This document shows positions 49,646 through 59,268 of a stretch of 64,000 bases of DNA, in pieces. The position numbers and the translations under genes were made by a program. The notes under the pieces are model-generated. The model searched no databases, was not told the DNA's origin, and saw only the letters and a list, made by a program, of their open reading frames with translations. Each line of letters opens with the position of its first letter. Position 1 is the stretch's first letter. This stretch comes from Peribacillus alkalitolerans (lineage in GTDB: Bacteria > Bacillota > Bacilli > Bacillales > DSM-1321), in the NCBI RefSeq assembly GCF_010882125.1, contig NZ_JAAGVZ010000018.1, positions 1-64,000 on the forward strand, written 5' to 3'.

Positions 49646-49705
49646 ATATTGTCAAAAATATAGATGAGAATAGATATAGCTAAGTTGAGTTTAGGGGATG
49701 ATCTT

Positions 49706-50536
49706 ATGAAGAAAGAGCTTGTCACTGTTGAAGAGGTCTATTTTAAATACGAAGGTCAAAGTGGATATGCTTTGACTAATGTTTCATTATCAGTATTTGA
49801 AGGGGAATGGCTGGCTATTGTAGGGCATAATGGTTCAGGTAAGTCCACGATGGCAAAACTTCTCAATGGTCTTCAATTTCCTGAAAAGGGTAAGATACGA
49901 GTTAAAGGAATGGAGTTGTCTTCCACTACGGTTTGGGATATACGGAAAGAAGTAGGAATGGTTTTCCAAAACCCTGATAATCAGTTTGTTGGAACGACGG
50001 TTCAGGATGATGTGGCTTTTGGTTTAGAAAACGCAGGGATTCCACAACTAGAAATGAATCAACGTGTTATGGAATCACTTTCCAAAGTTAAGATGAGTCA
50101 ATTTCTCAATCAAGAGCCGCACCATCTTTCAGGTGGTCAAAAGCAACGTGTAGCCATTGCTGGGGTGTTAGCCCTTCAACCTAGCATTATTATTTTAGAT
50201 GAAGCGACATCAATGCTAGATCCTAGGGGTAGAGAAGAAGTACTTGAAACCGTTAGAGAACTGATGAATAACAAATCCTTAACGGTCATATCGATCACTC
50301 ATGATCTAGAGGAAGCTGCTAAGGCTGATCGTATTATCGTCATGAATCGTGGAATGAAATATCAGGAAGGCACACCAGCTGATATTTTTAAGTTAGACGA
50401 AGAATTGGTTTCGCTTGGCCTTGATATCCCATTTTCCATCAAACTTTCAAAACAGCTTTTAGAACAAGGGGTATTAAAATCAAACCGGTATTTATCGAAA
50501 GAAGAGTTGGTGAGTGAGCTATGCAAGTTGAACTGA
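49706..50536 (+). CDS. ecfA1: EcfA1, ATPase of the shared ECF vitamin transporter module
   Basis: One of two ATPases that power energy-coupling-factor uptake of vitamins with exchangeable S components. The 276-residue ABC protein has Walker [10 protein letters not shown], signature [13 protein letters not shown], and Walker [16 protein letters not shown] 49706 ([17 protein letters not shown]) follows TAGGGGATG; the ORF extends upstream without a good start. It overlaps ecfA2 by 16 bases. Confidence 0.95.
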   Translation: MKKELVTVEEVYFKYEGQSGYALTNVSLSVFEGEWLAIVGHNGSGKSTMAKLLNGLQFPEKGKIRVKGMELSSTTVWDIRKEVGMVFQNPDNQFVGTTVQDDVAFGLENAGIPQLEMNQRVMESLSKVKMSQFLNQEPHHLSGGQKQRVAIAGVLALQPSIIILDEATSMLDPRGREEVLETVRELMNNKSLTVISITHDLEEAAKADRIIVMNRGMKYQEGTPADIFKLDEELVSLGLDIPFSIKLSKQLLEQGVLKSNRYLSKEELVSELCKLN

Positions 50537-51390
50537 AAGATGTAGAGCACCGTTATCAGGCAAATACCCCTTTTGAACGTTTAGCCCTTTATGATGTGAA
50601 TTTGGCCATTTCAGAAGGTTCATACATTGCTATAATCGGACATACGGGTTCAGGTAAGTCTACCTTGCTTCAACATCTAAATGGTCTTTTAAAACCTACT
50701 AAAGGCAGAGTGGTGATTGGCGATCGAACAATTGAGGCTGGTAAAAAGGAAAAACATTTAAAGCCTATTAGAAAGAAAGTAGGAATAGTATTTCAGTTTC
50801 CTGAACATCAGTTGTTTGATGAAACGGTGGAAAAAGATATTTCATTCGGTCCAATGAATTTTGGTGTATCTGAAGAAGAAGCTAAGAAGCTTGCTCGTAC
50901 AGCCTTAAAACAAGTCGGATTAGAAGAAGCCATCCTTGAAAAGTCTCCGTTTGATTTATCAGGAGGACAAATGAGAAGAGTAGCCATTGCAGGCGTGTTA
51001 GCCATGGAACCAGAGGTCCTCGTCTTAGATGAACCCACCGCTGGACTTGACCCTAGAGGACGCCAAGAAATCATGGACATGTTTGCTGATCTTCATAAAA
51101 AGCATGGAATCACTACGATACTTGTAACTCATAGTATGGAAGATGCTGCGAAGTATGCGGATGAGATTGTCATTATGCATCAAGGAACAGTGTTTAAAAA
51201 GGGAACCCCTAATGATATTTTCTCTCAGCCTGAACAGTTAATGGAACTTGGCTTGGATGTCCCAGAAACAGTCCGTTTCCAGCTGACCCTTCAGAAAGAG
51301 ATGGGCATTCGATTCGATCAGCCTTGTCTAACCGTAGAGTCTTTAGCAAAAGAAATTGGACAAGTGTTACAAAGGGGGAATCGACCATGA
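50521..51390 (+). CDS. ecfA2: EcfA2, second ATPase of the ECF module
   Basis: The 289-residue partner ATPase has Walker [10 protein letters not shown], signature [13 protein letters not shown] and Walker [13 protein letters not shown]. It pairs with EcfA1 as a heterodimer under EcfT. Its start is in the end of ecfA1 and its stop overlaps the ecfT ATG, so all three are probably made in fixed ratio. Confidence 0.96.
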   Translation: MQVELKDVEHRYQANTPFERLALYDVNLAISEGSYIAIIGHTGSGKSTLLQHLNGLLKPTKGRVVIGDRTIEAGKKEKHLKPIRKKVGIVFQFPEHQLFDETVEKDISFGPMNFGVSEEEAKKLARTALKQVGLEEAILEKSPFDLSGGQMRRVAIAGVLAMEPEVLVLDEPTAGLDPRGRQEIMDMFADLHKKHGITTILVTHSMEDAAKYADEIVIMHQGTVFKKGTPNDIFSQPEQLMELGLDVPETVRFQLTLQKEMGIRFDQPCLTVESLAKEIGQVLQRGNRP

Positions 51391-52184
51391 TGGATAAAAT
51401 GATATTTGGTCGTTATGTCCCTTCAGAATCTATCATTCATCGGCTTGATCCTAGATCGAAGCTATTATTAGTCTTCTTCTTTGTTTGTATAGTATTTCTT
51501 GCTAATAACGCTGTGACATACGGAATACTAGGTTTATTTACCGTGGTGGTTCTGTTGTTATCTAAAATTCCACTTCGTTTCTTAGTGAACGGTTTAAAAC
51601 CAATATTGTGGTTAATCTTGTTTACCTTCCTGCTTCATGTGTTTTTCACCAAAGAAGGAGAATTGCTCTATAAGCTTGGATGGCTAGAGGTATACGAGGG
51701 TGGGATTCGCCAAGGTATTTTTATATCGATGCGTTTCACATTTCTTATTCTAATTACATCGTTACTGACTTTAACTACGACCCCCATATCCATTACTGAT
51801 GGAATGGAACAATTATTAAATCCATTAAAGAAGTGGAAGCTACCCGTGCATGAACTGGCATTAATGATGTCAATTTCCTTGCGATTTATCCCGACCCTTA
51901 TGCAAGAAACGGATAAAATCATGAAAGCTCAAGCTGCCCGTGGAGTGGATTTTACGAGTGGGCCGATTAAAGAGAGGGTCCAATCAATCGTCCCTTTGCT
52001 TGTCCCACTTTTTGTGAATTCTTTCAAACGGGCAGAAGAGTTGGCGATTGCAATGGAAGCAAGAGGGTACAGAGGTGGAGAAGGAAGAACCAAATATCGA
52101 CTGCTTCAATGGGGAAAATATGATTCCATCCTCTTGATGTCAATGCTTGTTTTAACAGCATTGCTTATTTTAATGAGAAATTGA
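51387..52184 (+). CDS. ecfT: EcfT, transmembrane coupling subunit of the ECF module
   Basis: The 265-residue membrane protein links the ATPases to substrate-binding S components. It has about five hydrophobic spans and the two Ala-Arg-Gly coupling motifs, in AQAARGVDF and AMEARGYRGG. ATG 51387 ([12 protein letters not shown]) follows AAGGGGGAA and overlaps the ecfA2 stop; the longer ORF start within ecfA2 is rejected. No S-component gene is nearby, as usual for shared modules. Confidence 0.95.
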   Translation: MMDKMIFGRYVPSESIIHRLDPRSKLLLVFFFVCIVFLANNAVTYGILGLFTVVVLLLSKIPLRFLVNGLKPILWLILFTFLLHVFFTKEGELLYKLGWLEVYEGGIRQGIFISMRFTFLILITSLLTLTTTPISITDGMEQLLNPLKKWKLPVHELALMMSISLRFIPTLMQETDKIMKAQAARGVDFTSGPIKERVQSIVPLLVPLFVNSFKRAEELAIAMEARGYRGGEGRTKYRLLQWGKYDSILLMSMLVLTALLILMRN

Positions 52185-52195
52185 TGGGTGAATGT

Positions 52196-52933
52196 ATGCA
52201 TAGAGTAAAATGTACAATTTCTTATGATGGTACCTTATTTTCTGGCTATCAAGTACAAGTGGATAAAAGAACTGTGCAAAGCGAGTTCGAAAAAGTTCTT
52301 AAGCACATTCACAAAGGATCAACAGTTCGAATAGCTGCTTCTGGTAGAACGGATGCCGGAGTCCATGCAAAAGGACAAGTCATTCATTTTGATACGAACC
52401 TGATGATTCTACCAGCCAATTGGAAGAAAGCATTGAATTCAACGCTACCTGAGGATATTTCGGTAATGGATGTTGAAATAGTAGATAACCATTTTCATTC
52501 CAGGTTTGATGCAAAAGGAAAGGAATATCGGTACTATATCGATTTAAGTAAGGAAAGAAATCCATTTAATCGAAACTATGCATTTCATTACCCATATCCT
52601 CTTGATGTGAATAGAATGGTCCAAGCTTCCTCCTATCTGATTGGTACACATGATTTCACTAGTTTTTGCTCTGCTAAAACAGATGTGGAGGATAAAGTCC
52701 GAACGATCATGAATATTGAATGTATTCAAAATGAATCTCAATTAACCCTTTGCTACAGGGGGAACGGATTCTTATATAATATGGTCCGTATCTTGACGGG
52801 AACTTTGCTAGAAATTGGAGCTGGCGCTCGAGAGCCGGAGGATTTACCTAACATACTAGAAGCAAAGAACCGTAATCGGGCAGGTAAGACAGCGCCAGCA
52901 CAGGGACTGTTTTTATGGGAAGTTTTTTATTAA
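52196..52933 (+). CDS. truA: tRNA pseudouridine(38-40) synthase
   Basis: TruA modifies the anticodon stem of many tRNAs. The 245-residue protein has the catalytic Asp in ASGRTDAGVHA and the C-terminal NGFLYNMVRILTGTLLEIG. ATG 52196 (MHRVKCTISYDG) matches the family start and follows GGGTG; ATG 52184 is a possible alternative adding four residues. It starts 11 bases after ecfT. Confidence 0.94.
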   Translation: MHRVKCTISYDGTLFSGYQVQVDKRTVQSEFEKVLKHIHKGSTVRIAASGRTDAGVHAKGQVIHFDTNLMILPANWKKALNSTLPEDISVMDVEIVDNHFHSRFDAKGKEYRYYIDLSKERNPFNRNYAFHYPYPLDVNRMVQASSYLIGTHDFTSFCSAKTDVEDKVRTIMNIECIQNESQLTLCYRGNGFLYNMVRILTGTLLEIGAGAREPEDLPNILEAKNRNRAGKTAPAQGLFLWEVFY

Positions 52934-52997
52934 AGCATGCGAAAAACGTTTTTTTGAAAAAAAATCACATGACAACTATTCCTGGTGTAACATTCGC

Positions 52998-53029
52998 TTG
53001 ACAATAGGGGTACAAGGCGATAATATAAT
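52998..53029 (+). promoter_or_regulatory. Promoter of rplM-rpsI
   Basis: A perfect -35 TTGACA (52998-53003) is followed by TAATAT at 17 bp (53021-53026), overlapping TATAAT at 20 bp (53024-53029). Confidence 0.82.
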
Positions 53030-53033
53030 ATGG

Positions 53034-53080
53034 TATGTATTTTAATCCCACGATAAGCCCCGGAAGTTTATTGTGATTGA
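53034..53080 (+). promoter_or_regulatory. L13-type ribosomal leader
   Basis: The leader forms CACGATAA (53049-53056) / TTATTGTG (53068-53075) around GCCCCGGAAGT, in the position of the Firmicutes L13 leader RNA upstream of rplM. Autoregulation by L13 is presumed for the family; I did not verify each conserved base. Confidence 0.65.
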
Positions 53081-53120
53081 AAATAAATATATCGAACAGA
53101 TTTTTCTAGGAGGTAAAACA

Positions 53121-53558
53121 ATGCGTACGACATTCATGGCGAAAGCAAATGAAATCGATCGTAAATGGTACGTTATTGACGCTAAGGGACAAACTTTAGG
53201 TCGTCTTGCTAGTGAAGTAGCATCCATCTTACGTGGTAAAAACAAACCAACTTTCACACCACACGTTGACACTGGTGATCATGTAATCATTATCAATGCT
53301 TCAGAAATCCACTTAACAGGTAAGAAATTATCTGACAAGATTTACTACCGTCACACTAATTTCCCTGGTGGTCTTAAGCAAAGAACTGCTCTTGAAATGA
53401 GAACTAACTACCCAACGAAAATGTTGGAGCTTGCTATCAAAGGTATGCTTCCAAAGAATTCTTTAGGTCGTCAAATGTTCAAAAAATTACACGTATACGC
53501 TGGTCCTGAGCACAAGCAACAAGCTCAACAACCAGAAGTATATGAATTACGCGGATAA
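53121..53558 (+). CDS. rplM: Ribosomal protein uL13
   Basis: L13 (145 aa) is an early assembly protein. It contains [32 protein letters not shown] and [15 protein letters not shown] 53121 follows TAGGAGGT; the ORF extension to 53073 runs through the leader hairpin and is rejected. Confidence 0.97.
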   Translation: MRTTFMAKANEIDRKWYVIDAKGQTLGRLASEVASILRGKNKPTFTPHVDTGDHVIIINASEIHLTGKKLSDKIYYRHTNFPGGLKQRTALEMRTNYPTKMLELAIKGMLPKNSLGRQMFKKLHVYAGPEHKQQAQQPEVYELRG

Positions 53559-53578
53559 TTTTTAAGGAGGTAACTACT

Positions 53579-53971
53579 TTGGCACAAGTTCAATATTATG
53601 GCACTGGTCGTCGTAAGAGCTCTGTTGCTCGTGTACGTTTAGTACCAGGCGACGGTCGCATCGTTATCAACGGTCGTGAAATCAATGAATATATCCCATT
53701 CGAAGCTTTAATCCTTGTAGTTAAGCAACCACTTGTTGCTACTGAAACAACTGGAAGCTACGATATCCTTGTAAATGTAAACGGCGGTGGATTCACTGGC
53801 CAAGCTGGCGCTATCCGTCATGGTATCGCTCGCGCATTATTACAAGCTGATCCAGAATACCGTGGAGCATTAAAAGCTGCTGGCTTATTAACTCGTGACG
53901 CACGTATGAAAGAGCGTAAGAAATACGGTCTTAAAGGTGCTCGTCGTGCTCCTCAGTTCTCAAAACGTTAA
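53579..53971 (+). CDS. rpsI: Ribosomal protein uS9
   Basis: S9 (130 aa) reaches the P-site tRNA with its C-terminal tail, which here ends APQFSKR. It starts at TTG 53579 after AAGGAGGT and shows [19 protein letters not shown]. The last 33 bases and the terminator behind them are repeated about 5.2 kb downstream (59185-59268), marking this 3' end as an insertion junction. Confidence 0.97.
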   Translation: MAQVQYYGTGRRKSSVARVRLVPGDGRIVINGREINEYIPFEALILVVKQPLVATETTGSYDILVNVNGGGFTGQAGAIRHGIARALLQADPEYRGALKAAGLLTRDARMKERKKYGLKGARRAPQFSKR

Positions 53972-54024
53972 TCTTTTGCGTTTTCAAAGACTCTCAACTA
54001 TTTTGGTTGGGGGTCTTTTTTTTT
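53939..54024. repeat. Left copy of the rpsI-tail plus terminator repeat
   Basis: The segment holds the final codons of rpsI and its terminator. It matches 59185-59268 with few changes; the longest identical block is 28 bp (53949-53976 and 59195-59222). This is the copy attached to the intact rpsI. Confidence 0.9.
53986..54024 (+). terminator. Terminator of rpsI, left copy
   Basis: AAAGACTCTCAAC (53986-53998) pairs with GTTGGGGGTCTTT (54006-54018) with two G-U pairs, followed by a T run to 54024. Confidence 0.92.
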
Positions 54025-54133
54025 GTTGTAAACTATAGTTCTTTATTATTTTTGTCGAATAAAGCCTCGTAAATCCACTATTTACTAATTTCTGAAAATT
54101 ATCATTTCCTCCTACATTCTAACGTTTTATCGT

Positions 54134-54252
54134 AAATTCCCCCAAGATTCGATAGCGTAAAACATTAATATATCAACAAAAGTTAGAATTATATATTCAT
54201 TTAAGCGATAAAATCCTTCAATTTTTAACAATTCAACATCAAATTCCCCCAA
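54134..54252. repeat. 12-bp direct repeat upstream of the protease gene
   Basis: AAATTCCCCCAA occurs at 54134-54145 and 54241-54252. The 54025-54339 stretch is otherwise AT-rich without ORFs. The repeats may be regulator sites for the protease gene; its promoter is not obvious (TTCAAC at 54232 with TACTAT at 54255 is weak). Confidence 0.4.
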
Positions 54253-54339
54253 TTTACTATGCCAAAAACCTCAACTACTATATGTAATAGTTATCTAAAT
54301 ATTTTAATAAAAGAAACATTCGTACAGGGGGAGAGGAAT

Positions 54340-57300
54340 TTGGGGAAAAATAGGTTTAAAAAAAATCTGATAAAGACAACATTAAGTTGTTTAATTATGT
54401 CTACAGTCATTCCATTAAATGTTATGGCAGAAAATTCAATCCCAAGCACTATTGAAGGTAAGGTTTCAGGTAGTCAATCTCTAACAGGGAAATTTAATTT
54501 AACACCAGAGCAGTTAGAGGCAATGAACAAAATTAGCACTGAGAGTGAATTAAAAATTTCTCCACAAATCAACCTCAGCAGCCCTGAGCCCGTTCGCGTA
54601 ATTGTAGAATTTAAACAAGCACCAGCAAAAGTAGCAGTCCTTCAGCAGCAAATAGCTGGAGACGAAATTTCGTTAAAAGACGCTACTAAAGCGGTCAATG
54701 ATACGCATCAAAAGTTTAAAGATTTTGTTCAAACAAAAGCTAGGCAAAAAGCAGGAGTTAGTGCAATCACTCCGTTTAATACTACTTCACAGCCTAAAAT
54801 TCAGATTACTCAAGAATACAAGCATGCGTTCAACGGAGTAGCAATGACACTTCCGGGAACAGATGTTGGAAAACTATTAGAGTCAGGCTTAGTCAACCGA
54901 ATTTTTAATGATCATGTTGTGAAAATTGATCCAATCGGACCAGAAGGCTCCAATGCTAATAATTTGAAAGCAGATAATGCACAATCGACAACTACGACTT
55001 CGCGGACAGAGAAGGTAAATGTGTCTGCGCAAAATACTTCTACAAATACGTTGAAAGAGAATTCCATTCCTCTTCCAGGTATTGAAGGTTTGCATACAGA
55101 AGGCGTTACAGGTGCAGGAATTAAAGTCGGTGTCCTTGATACAGGTATTGATTACAACCATCCAGATTTAAAGAATGTATATAAAGGATATCGTAAAACA
55201 GATGGAGAAGATCCAACGACGGTGGAACAAACAGCGGTAAAGGGTTGGGATTTTGTCGATAATGATGCTGACCCAATGGAGACGACGTATCAAGATTGGT
55301 TAAATTCAGGCGAACCTGATTATGGTGAACAGAAGTATTATACTTCCCATGGTACTCACGTATCAGGTACGATTGCAGGTCAAGGAGAAAATACGGTTGA
55401 TTATCCGGCTTTAGGTGTTGCTCCGGATGTTGATTTATATGGTTACCGTGTATTAGGTCCATATGGTAGTGGATCTTCAAGCAGCATTATTGGTGGTATT
55501 GATAAAGCGGTCCAAGATGGAATGGATGTCATCAACTTATCACTAGGTGTTCAACTGAATGACCCGCTACTTGCAGAGTCCGTTGCGATTAATAATGCTA
55601 CACTTGCTGGTGTTACATGTGTCATTGCAGCAGGAAACGCAGGTTCAGGAGAGAAAACGCTTGGTTCACCAGGGACAGCGGCACTAGGCATTACTGTTGG
55701 AGCAAGCGACTTCCCAATGGGGATCCCTACAGCGTCGGCGACTGTTGGCAGTGAAAACTTTGACAACATGATGCTGTTAGGAAAAGGTTTTAAAGATAAC
55801 TTAGATACGTTATTGAACCAATCGTATCCTATCGTCTTTGTTGGATTAGGTGGACAGGACGATTACAAAGACGAGAATGGTCAACCACTCGATTTAGCAG
55901 GAAAAGTCGCATTAGTGGAGCGTGGAACGCACTCATTTGTGGACAAAGTTACAAACGCGAAAAATGCGGGTGCAGCTGCTGTTATTATTTATAACAATGT
56001 AGATGGTAAAATCGACAGTTATTTATCACAAGATACAAACTTTATTCCAGCGTTCCGTATCACAAAAGAGGATGGAGAACGTTTAAAAGCAGCAGTATCT
56101 TCTCCAATTACTTTTAGTAATATAGGTTCTGTTGTAACGGATGGGAATCATCTAGCTGATTTCAGCTCAAGAGGGCCTACTACGAAAAACTATGACATTA
56201 AACCTGATGTAGTGGGGCCGGGTGTATCTGTGTATTCCACCTATCCAGAATACGTTCATAGTCCAGAAGAAGGTATTGATTATTCATCAGCTTACGCTCG
56301 TATTTCTGGAACATCTATGGCAACGCCTCATGTAGCGGGTATTGCAGCACTTATTTTACAAGCACATCCAGACTACACACCATTTGATGTGAAAGCGGCG
56401 TTAATGAATACAGCGGATAAGTTATCTAGCGACTATTCTGTATATGAAGTAGGAGCAGGATTAGTGGATGTAAAAGAAGCAGTTCACGCAGATGTATCTA
56501 TTAAAGTCATGGACAAAACACAAAACATTGATCAAAATGGTTCAATCGTCACAATTGACGAAGAAACAGGTTCCATTGCTTATGGTACGATCTATAGAAA
56601 AGAAAAAGATATGAATGAAGAAAGTCGAAAAATCGTTATTAAAAATAAAGGTGCCCAGCAAAAAGAATTTGATATCCATTATGTATATTCGGAAGCTAAA
56701 AATGGAATTCTTGACGCAGTGTCCAATAAGGTAGAAATGACGACATCGGTACAATCAATTACGGTTGCAGCAGGAGAATCAGCTGATTTGACAGCGGCCA
56801 TTCGTGTGCCAGGAACAGCAGAAATGGGCCGATACGAAGGATACGTGAATATTGTCAATCATGTAAATCCACAAGAAAGCTATCGTTTGCCGTTCGCCGT
56901 TCGCGTAGTGGATAAAGGGATTAACTCTATGGAACTATCTAATCCATCCATCAGCACGGTGATGTGGGATCCGTTTCACCCATTTTTGGAAGGCCCTTTT
57001 AGAGCTTTGACATTTAAATTAAATAGCCCTGTTAAGAGCGTTCGTACGTTAATTTATGCCAAGGATGGCCGTCCGCTTGGAAGCAGTAGTCCAATGCCTA
57101 TCGATGCTGAAAATGCACAGCTAGACGAAGATTTATTTCTAAATTTCAGCCCATATTATTATCCGTTTATTGACGATCCAAAAGAAGAGAAAACAGATAT
57201 GAATGCACCACTAGCCACATTACCAGAAGGTCAATATAAAATGAAATTTAGAGCAGTAGATGCAGACGGTAAGACATACGAGAAGGAGCAAGTGTTTGTT

Positions 57301-59007
57301 GTAGACAATACACTACCTAAACTGACATTTAAGGATAGAGCTCCAGGTGTATACGAGGTGAAAGATTCAGACTTTACACAGGAAACCATTAACGGAAATG
57401 CTCATAATGCATTTTGGATTCACGCCAATGTATATGATGAAGGGGCAAATCTTTTAGCGCCACTTGGGATGACACAATCTTCTAACCTACTTTGGTATTA
57501 TCAAGATCAGAAAGTATTCCCAGATGGAGATTTTCCGATTGAAAATAACGGAGACGTGAAATTTGGCATAACGAAAGAAGAGGTTGAGAAGGGGACAACC
57601 GTCATTTTATTCCCAATGGATAAGGCATCAAATGCTCATTTATTGAATGAATTTTATCCTTATGCCTTTGTTAAGGAAGGTACGCCTTATGTAGTGCCTA
57701 CTTACGACAAAAAGAAAGTGTACAAAAATGATACGTTAACGATGACGTTAAGTTTGAATAATGTTGAAAAACTGATGTCTGGAACGTATGACGTTGGATT
57801 CTACAAGAACTTTGAATTTGTAGATGTAAAAGTAAATAAAGAGTTCCATGACTATGCCGAGAAAAACGGTTTGACAGTAACAGTTGACGAACCTGTCGTG
57901 AAACAACATCCAATTTATGACTGGTCTAAATATACCGTCAATGCAGGGGCTCATATTAGCGGCGATGGATTCGAAGGAATTAATGGCGACATCGCATTCC
58001 TTGATGTAACGTTCAAGCTAGTAGACGATCATTGGTCCATTCTTTACGATACAATGGATGCTGAAGAAAATACGAAAACATTTAGTTACACGAAGTTTGG
58101 GGAATCTACGCCAACAACCATCACTTCGTATAATCTAATAAATAGCTATAAAATTATACCAAAGCATTCCTATGTAGAGTCAGTTTTACGTCTTGAACCA
58201 TTCTATGGTATATGGGATAAAGACCTATCGAAAATTGGAGCAAAAGTGTACGCTCTAAGTTCTACTGGAGAGAAATACCCAGGAACACTTGATTCTCCAC
58301 AAGGTTATTTCAGTGTGAAGAATATTCCGTTATCAAAAAATCCGTACGATATTGTGGTAGAGGCTCCTGGGTATCTAAAGAGCATCCAAAGGGTGGATCT
58401 AGCCAATAAAACCACTTGGGGCGAGGAGATCGGAGCGTATAAATGGGTAGGTGGTTTACAGCCTGAAGCTGCTGCAGGTGATGTGAATGGGGATGGCGTT
58501 ATTGATGTCCTCGACGTGAAGCAAGTAGCGAATAAATTCGGTCAGCAGGATAATGTAACGTTCAAAATTGAAGATTTGAACCAAGATGGCATTGTCAATG
58601 CAACGGATATGAATTATCTCGTTAAGAATTTATACAAATCGAACCAAGATGCGACAGTTTCACCGAAAGAAAAAGTTGAAGGTAAGTACGCTACAGATTA
58701 TTTCAATAAGTTAGGAATCGCAACACCTATTAACACATTGAAAAATTCGTCGAAGTCTAGTCATACAGCTACACTTAGCTGGTTAGCTGCTGTCGATGCA
58801 ACTGATGTGAAAGTTGAGCAATCTAGCGATAATGGTGTAACATGGAGTACTGCGAGAACTGTACAACCAGTTTCAATAGGTTCTAACCATGCAGTAGTGA
58901 CTGGATTGTTAGCTAAAACTTCTTACAAGTTTAGAGTGAAAGTCACAGATGGTTTGAACGCTGGGATTTCAAATGAAGTAAATGTAAATAAAAGCAACAA
59001 TCGTTAA
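54340..59007 (+). CDS. Large secreted S8 subtilisin-like protease, 3' end frameshifted
   Basis: The 1555-residue product starts at TTG 54340 behind GGGGGAGAGG. A signal peptide (basic, then hydrophobic, cleaved after NVMA) is followed by an I9-like propeptide. The catalytic domain has D267 (VLDTGIDYNHPDL), H337 (SHGTHVSG), oxyanion N433 (AAGNAGSG) and S659 (GTSMATPHVAG), with a PA domain inserted at about 495-600. Then come Vpr/C5a-peptidase-like beta domains, a cohesin-like domain (about 1117-1240), a carboxypeptidase-regulatory-like domain, a dockerin-like pair of calcium loops (DVNGDGVIDVLD, DLNQDGIVNATD; about 1377-1437), and an FN3 domain. All catalytic residues are present, so it may be active although shortened. 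The frame breaks in AAAA at 58988-58994 and a further Ig-like repeat lies out of frame beyond. Secreted or surface-bound protein degradation is inferred. Confidence 0.9.
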   Translation: MGKNRFKKNLIKTTLSCLIMSTVIPLNVMAENSIPSTIEGKVSGSQSLTGKFNLTPEQLEAMNKISTESELKISPQINLSSPEPVRVIVEFKQAPAKVAVLQQQIAGDEISLKDATKAVNDTHQKFKDFVQTKARQKAGVSAITPFNTTSQPKIQITQEYKHAFNGVAMTLPGTDVGKLLESGLVNRIFNDHVVKIDPIGPEGSNANNLKADNAQSTTTTSRTEKVNVSAQNTSTNTLKENSIPLPGIEGLHTEGVTGAGIKVGVLDTGIDYNHPDLKNVYKGYRKTDGEDPTTVEQTAVKGWDFVDNDADPMETTYQDWLNSGEPDYGEQKYYTSHGTHVSGTIAGQGENTVDYPALGVAPDVDLYGYRVLGPYGSGSSSSIIGGIDKAVQDGMDVINLSLGVQLNDPLLAESVAINNATLAGVTCVIAAGNAGSGEKTLGSPGTAALGITVGASDFPMGIPTASATVGSENFDNMMLLGKGFKDNLDTLLNQSYPIVFVGLGGQDDYKDENGQPLDLAGKVALVERGTHSFVDKVTNAKNAGAAAVIIYNNVDGKIDSYLSQDTNFIPAFRITKEDGERLKAAVSSPITFSNIGSVVTDGNHLADFSSRGPTTKNYDIKPDVVGPGVSVYSTYPEYVHSPEEGIDYSSAYARISGTSMATPHVAGIAALILQAHPDYTPFDVKAALMNTADKLSSDYSVYEVGAGLVDVKEAVHADVSIKVMDKTQNIDQNGSIVTIDEETGSIAYGTIYRKEKDMNEESRKIVIKNKGAQQKEFDIHYVYSEAKNGILDAVSNKVEMTTSVQSITVAAGESADLTAAIRVPGTAEMGRYEGYVNIVNHVNPQESYRLPFAVRVVDKGINSMELSNPSISTVMWDPFHPFLEGPFRALTFKLNSPVKSVRTLIYAKDGRPLGSSSPMPIDAENAQLDEDLFLNFSPYYYPFIDDPKEEKTDMNAPLATLPEGQYKMKFRAVDADGKTYEKEQVFVVDNTLPKLTFKDRAPGVYEVKDSDFTQETINGNAHNAFWIHANVYDEGANLLAPLGMTQSSNLLWYYQDQKVFPDGDFPIENNGDVKFGITKEEVEKGTTVILFPMDKASNAHLLNEFYPYAFVKEGTPYVVPTYDKKKVYKNDTLTMTLSLNNVEKLMSGTYDVGFYKNFEFVDVKVNKEFHDYAEKNGLTVTVDEPVVKQHPIYDWSKYTVNAGAHISGDGFEGINGDIAFLDVTFKLVDDHWSILYDTMDAEENTKTFSYTKFGESTPTTITSYNLINSYKIIPKHSYVESVLRLEPFYGIWDKDLSKIGAKVYALSSTGEKYPGTLDSPQGYFSVKNIPLSKNPYDIVVEAPGYLKSIQRVDLANKTTWGEEIGAYKWVGGLQPEAAAGDVNGDGVIDVLDVKQVANKFGQQDNVTFKIEDLNQDGIVNATDMNYLVKNLYKSNQDATVSPKEKVEGKYATDYFNKLGIATPINTLKNSSKSSHTATLSWLAAVDATDVKVEQSSDNGVTWSTARTVQPVSIGSNHAVVTGLLAKTSYKFRVKVTDGLNAGISNEVNVNKSNNR

Positions 59008-59184
59008 TGAAATTGACGACAATGATACTATAGGTACAGGTAAAGCAGATGCGAATGCAAATATTGTTGTGAAAAACAATGATGTGGTAGTTGCATCAGG
59101 ACAAGCAGATGCTGGAGGAAACTTCAGTCTAAAAATCAGTCCTCAAAAAGTAGGAACTGTTTCAAAAGTGAGCACTACTGATGC
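59008..59184 (+). pseudogene. Out-of-frame remnant of the protease C terminus (Big_6-type Ig repeat)
   Basis: One frame over from the protease, the sequence reads ATIVNEIDDNDTIGTGKADA and continues ASGQADAGGNFSLKI, then KVGTVSKVSTTDA. This is the pattern of bacterial Ig-like Big_6 repeats, which often follow FN3 modules. Removing one A from the AAAA run near 58991 joins it to the protease frame (VNKATIVNE). The repeat stops abruptly at TTDA, where the second rpsI-tail copy begins, so later repeats or an anchor are lost. Confidence 0.8.
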
Positions 59185-59268
59185 GCTCGTCGTACTCCTC
59201 AGTTCTCAAAACGTTAATCTTTACGTTTTCAAAGACACTCAACCATTTGGTTGGGAGTCTTTTTTTTG
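59185..59268. repeat. Right copy of the rpsI-tail plus terminator repeat
   Basis: This copy still spells the rpsI end (RRTPQFSKR then TAA; one codon differs, Thr for Ala) and its terminator, but has no rpsI body: it is fused to the truncated Ig repeat. The repeat suggests insertion at, or unequal exchange across, the rpsI 3' end. Confidence 0.9.
59232..59268 (+). terminator. Terminator, right copy of the rpsI type
   Basis: AAAGACACTCAACC, loop ATT, and GGTTGGGAGTCTTT form a stem, followed by a T run. It is nearly the same as the rpsI terminator at 53986-54024. Confidence 0.9.

Noticed and set aside
49483-49683. 66-codon ORF before ecfA1
   Set aside because: It runs through the branched RNA structure and its T run, with no good ribosome-binding site and no family likeness.
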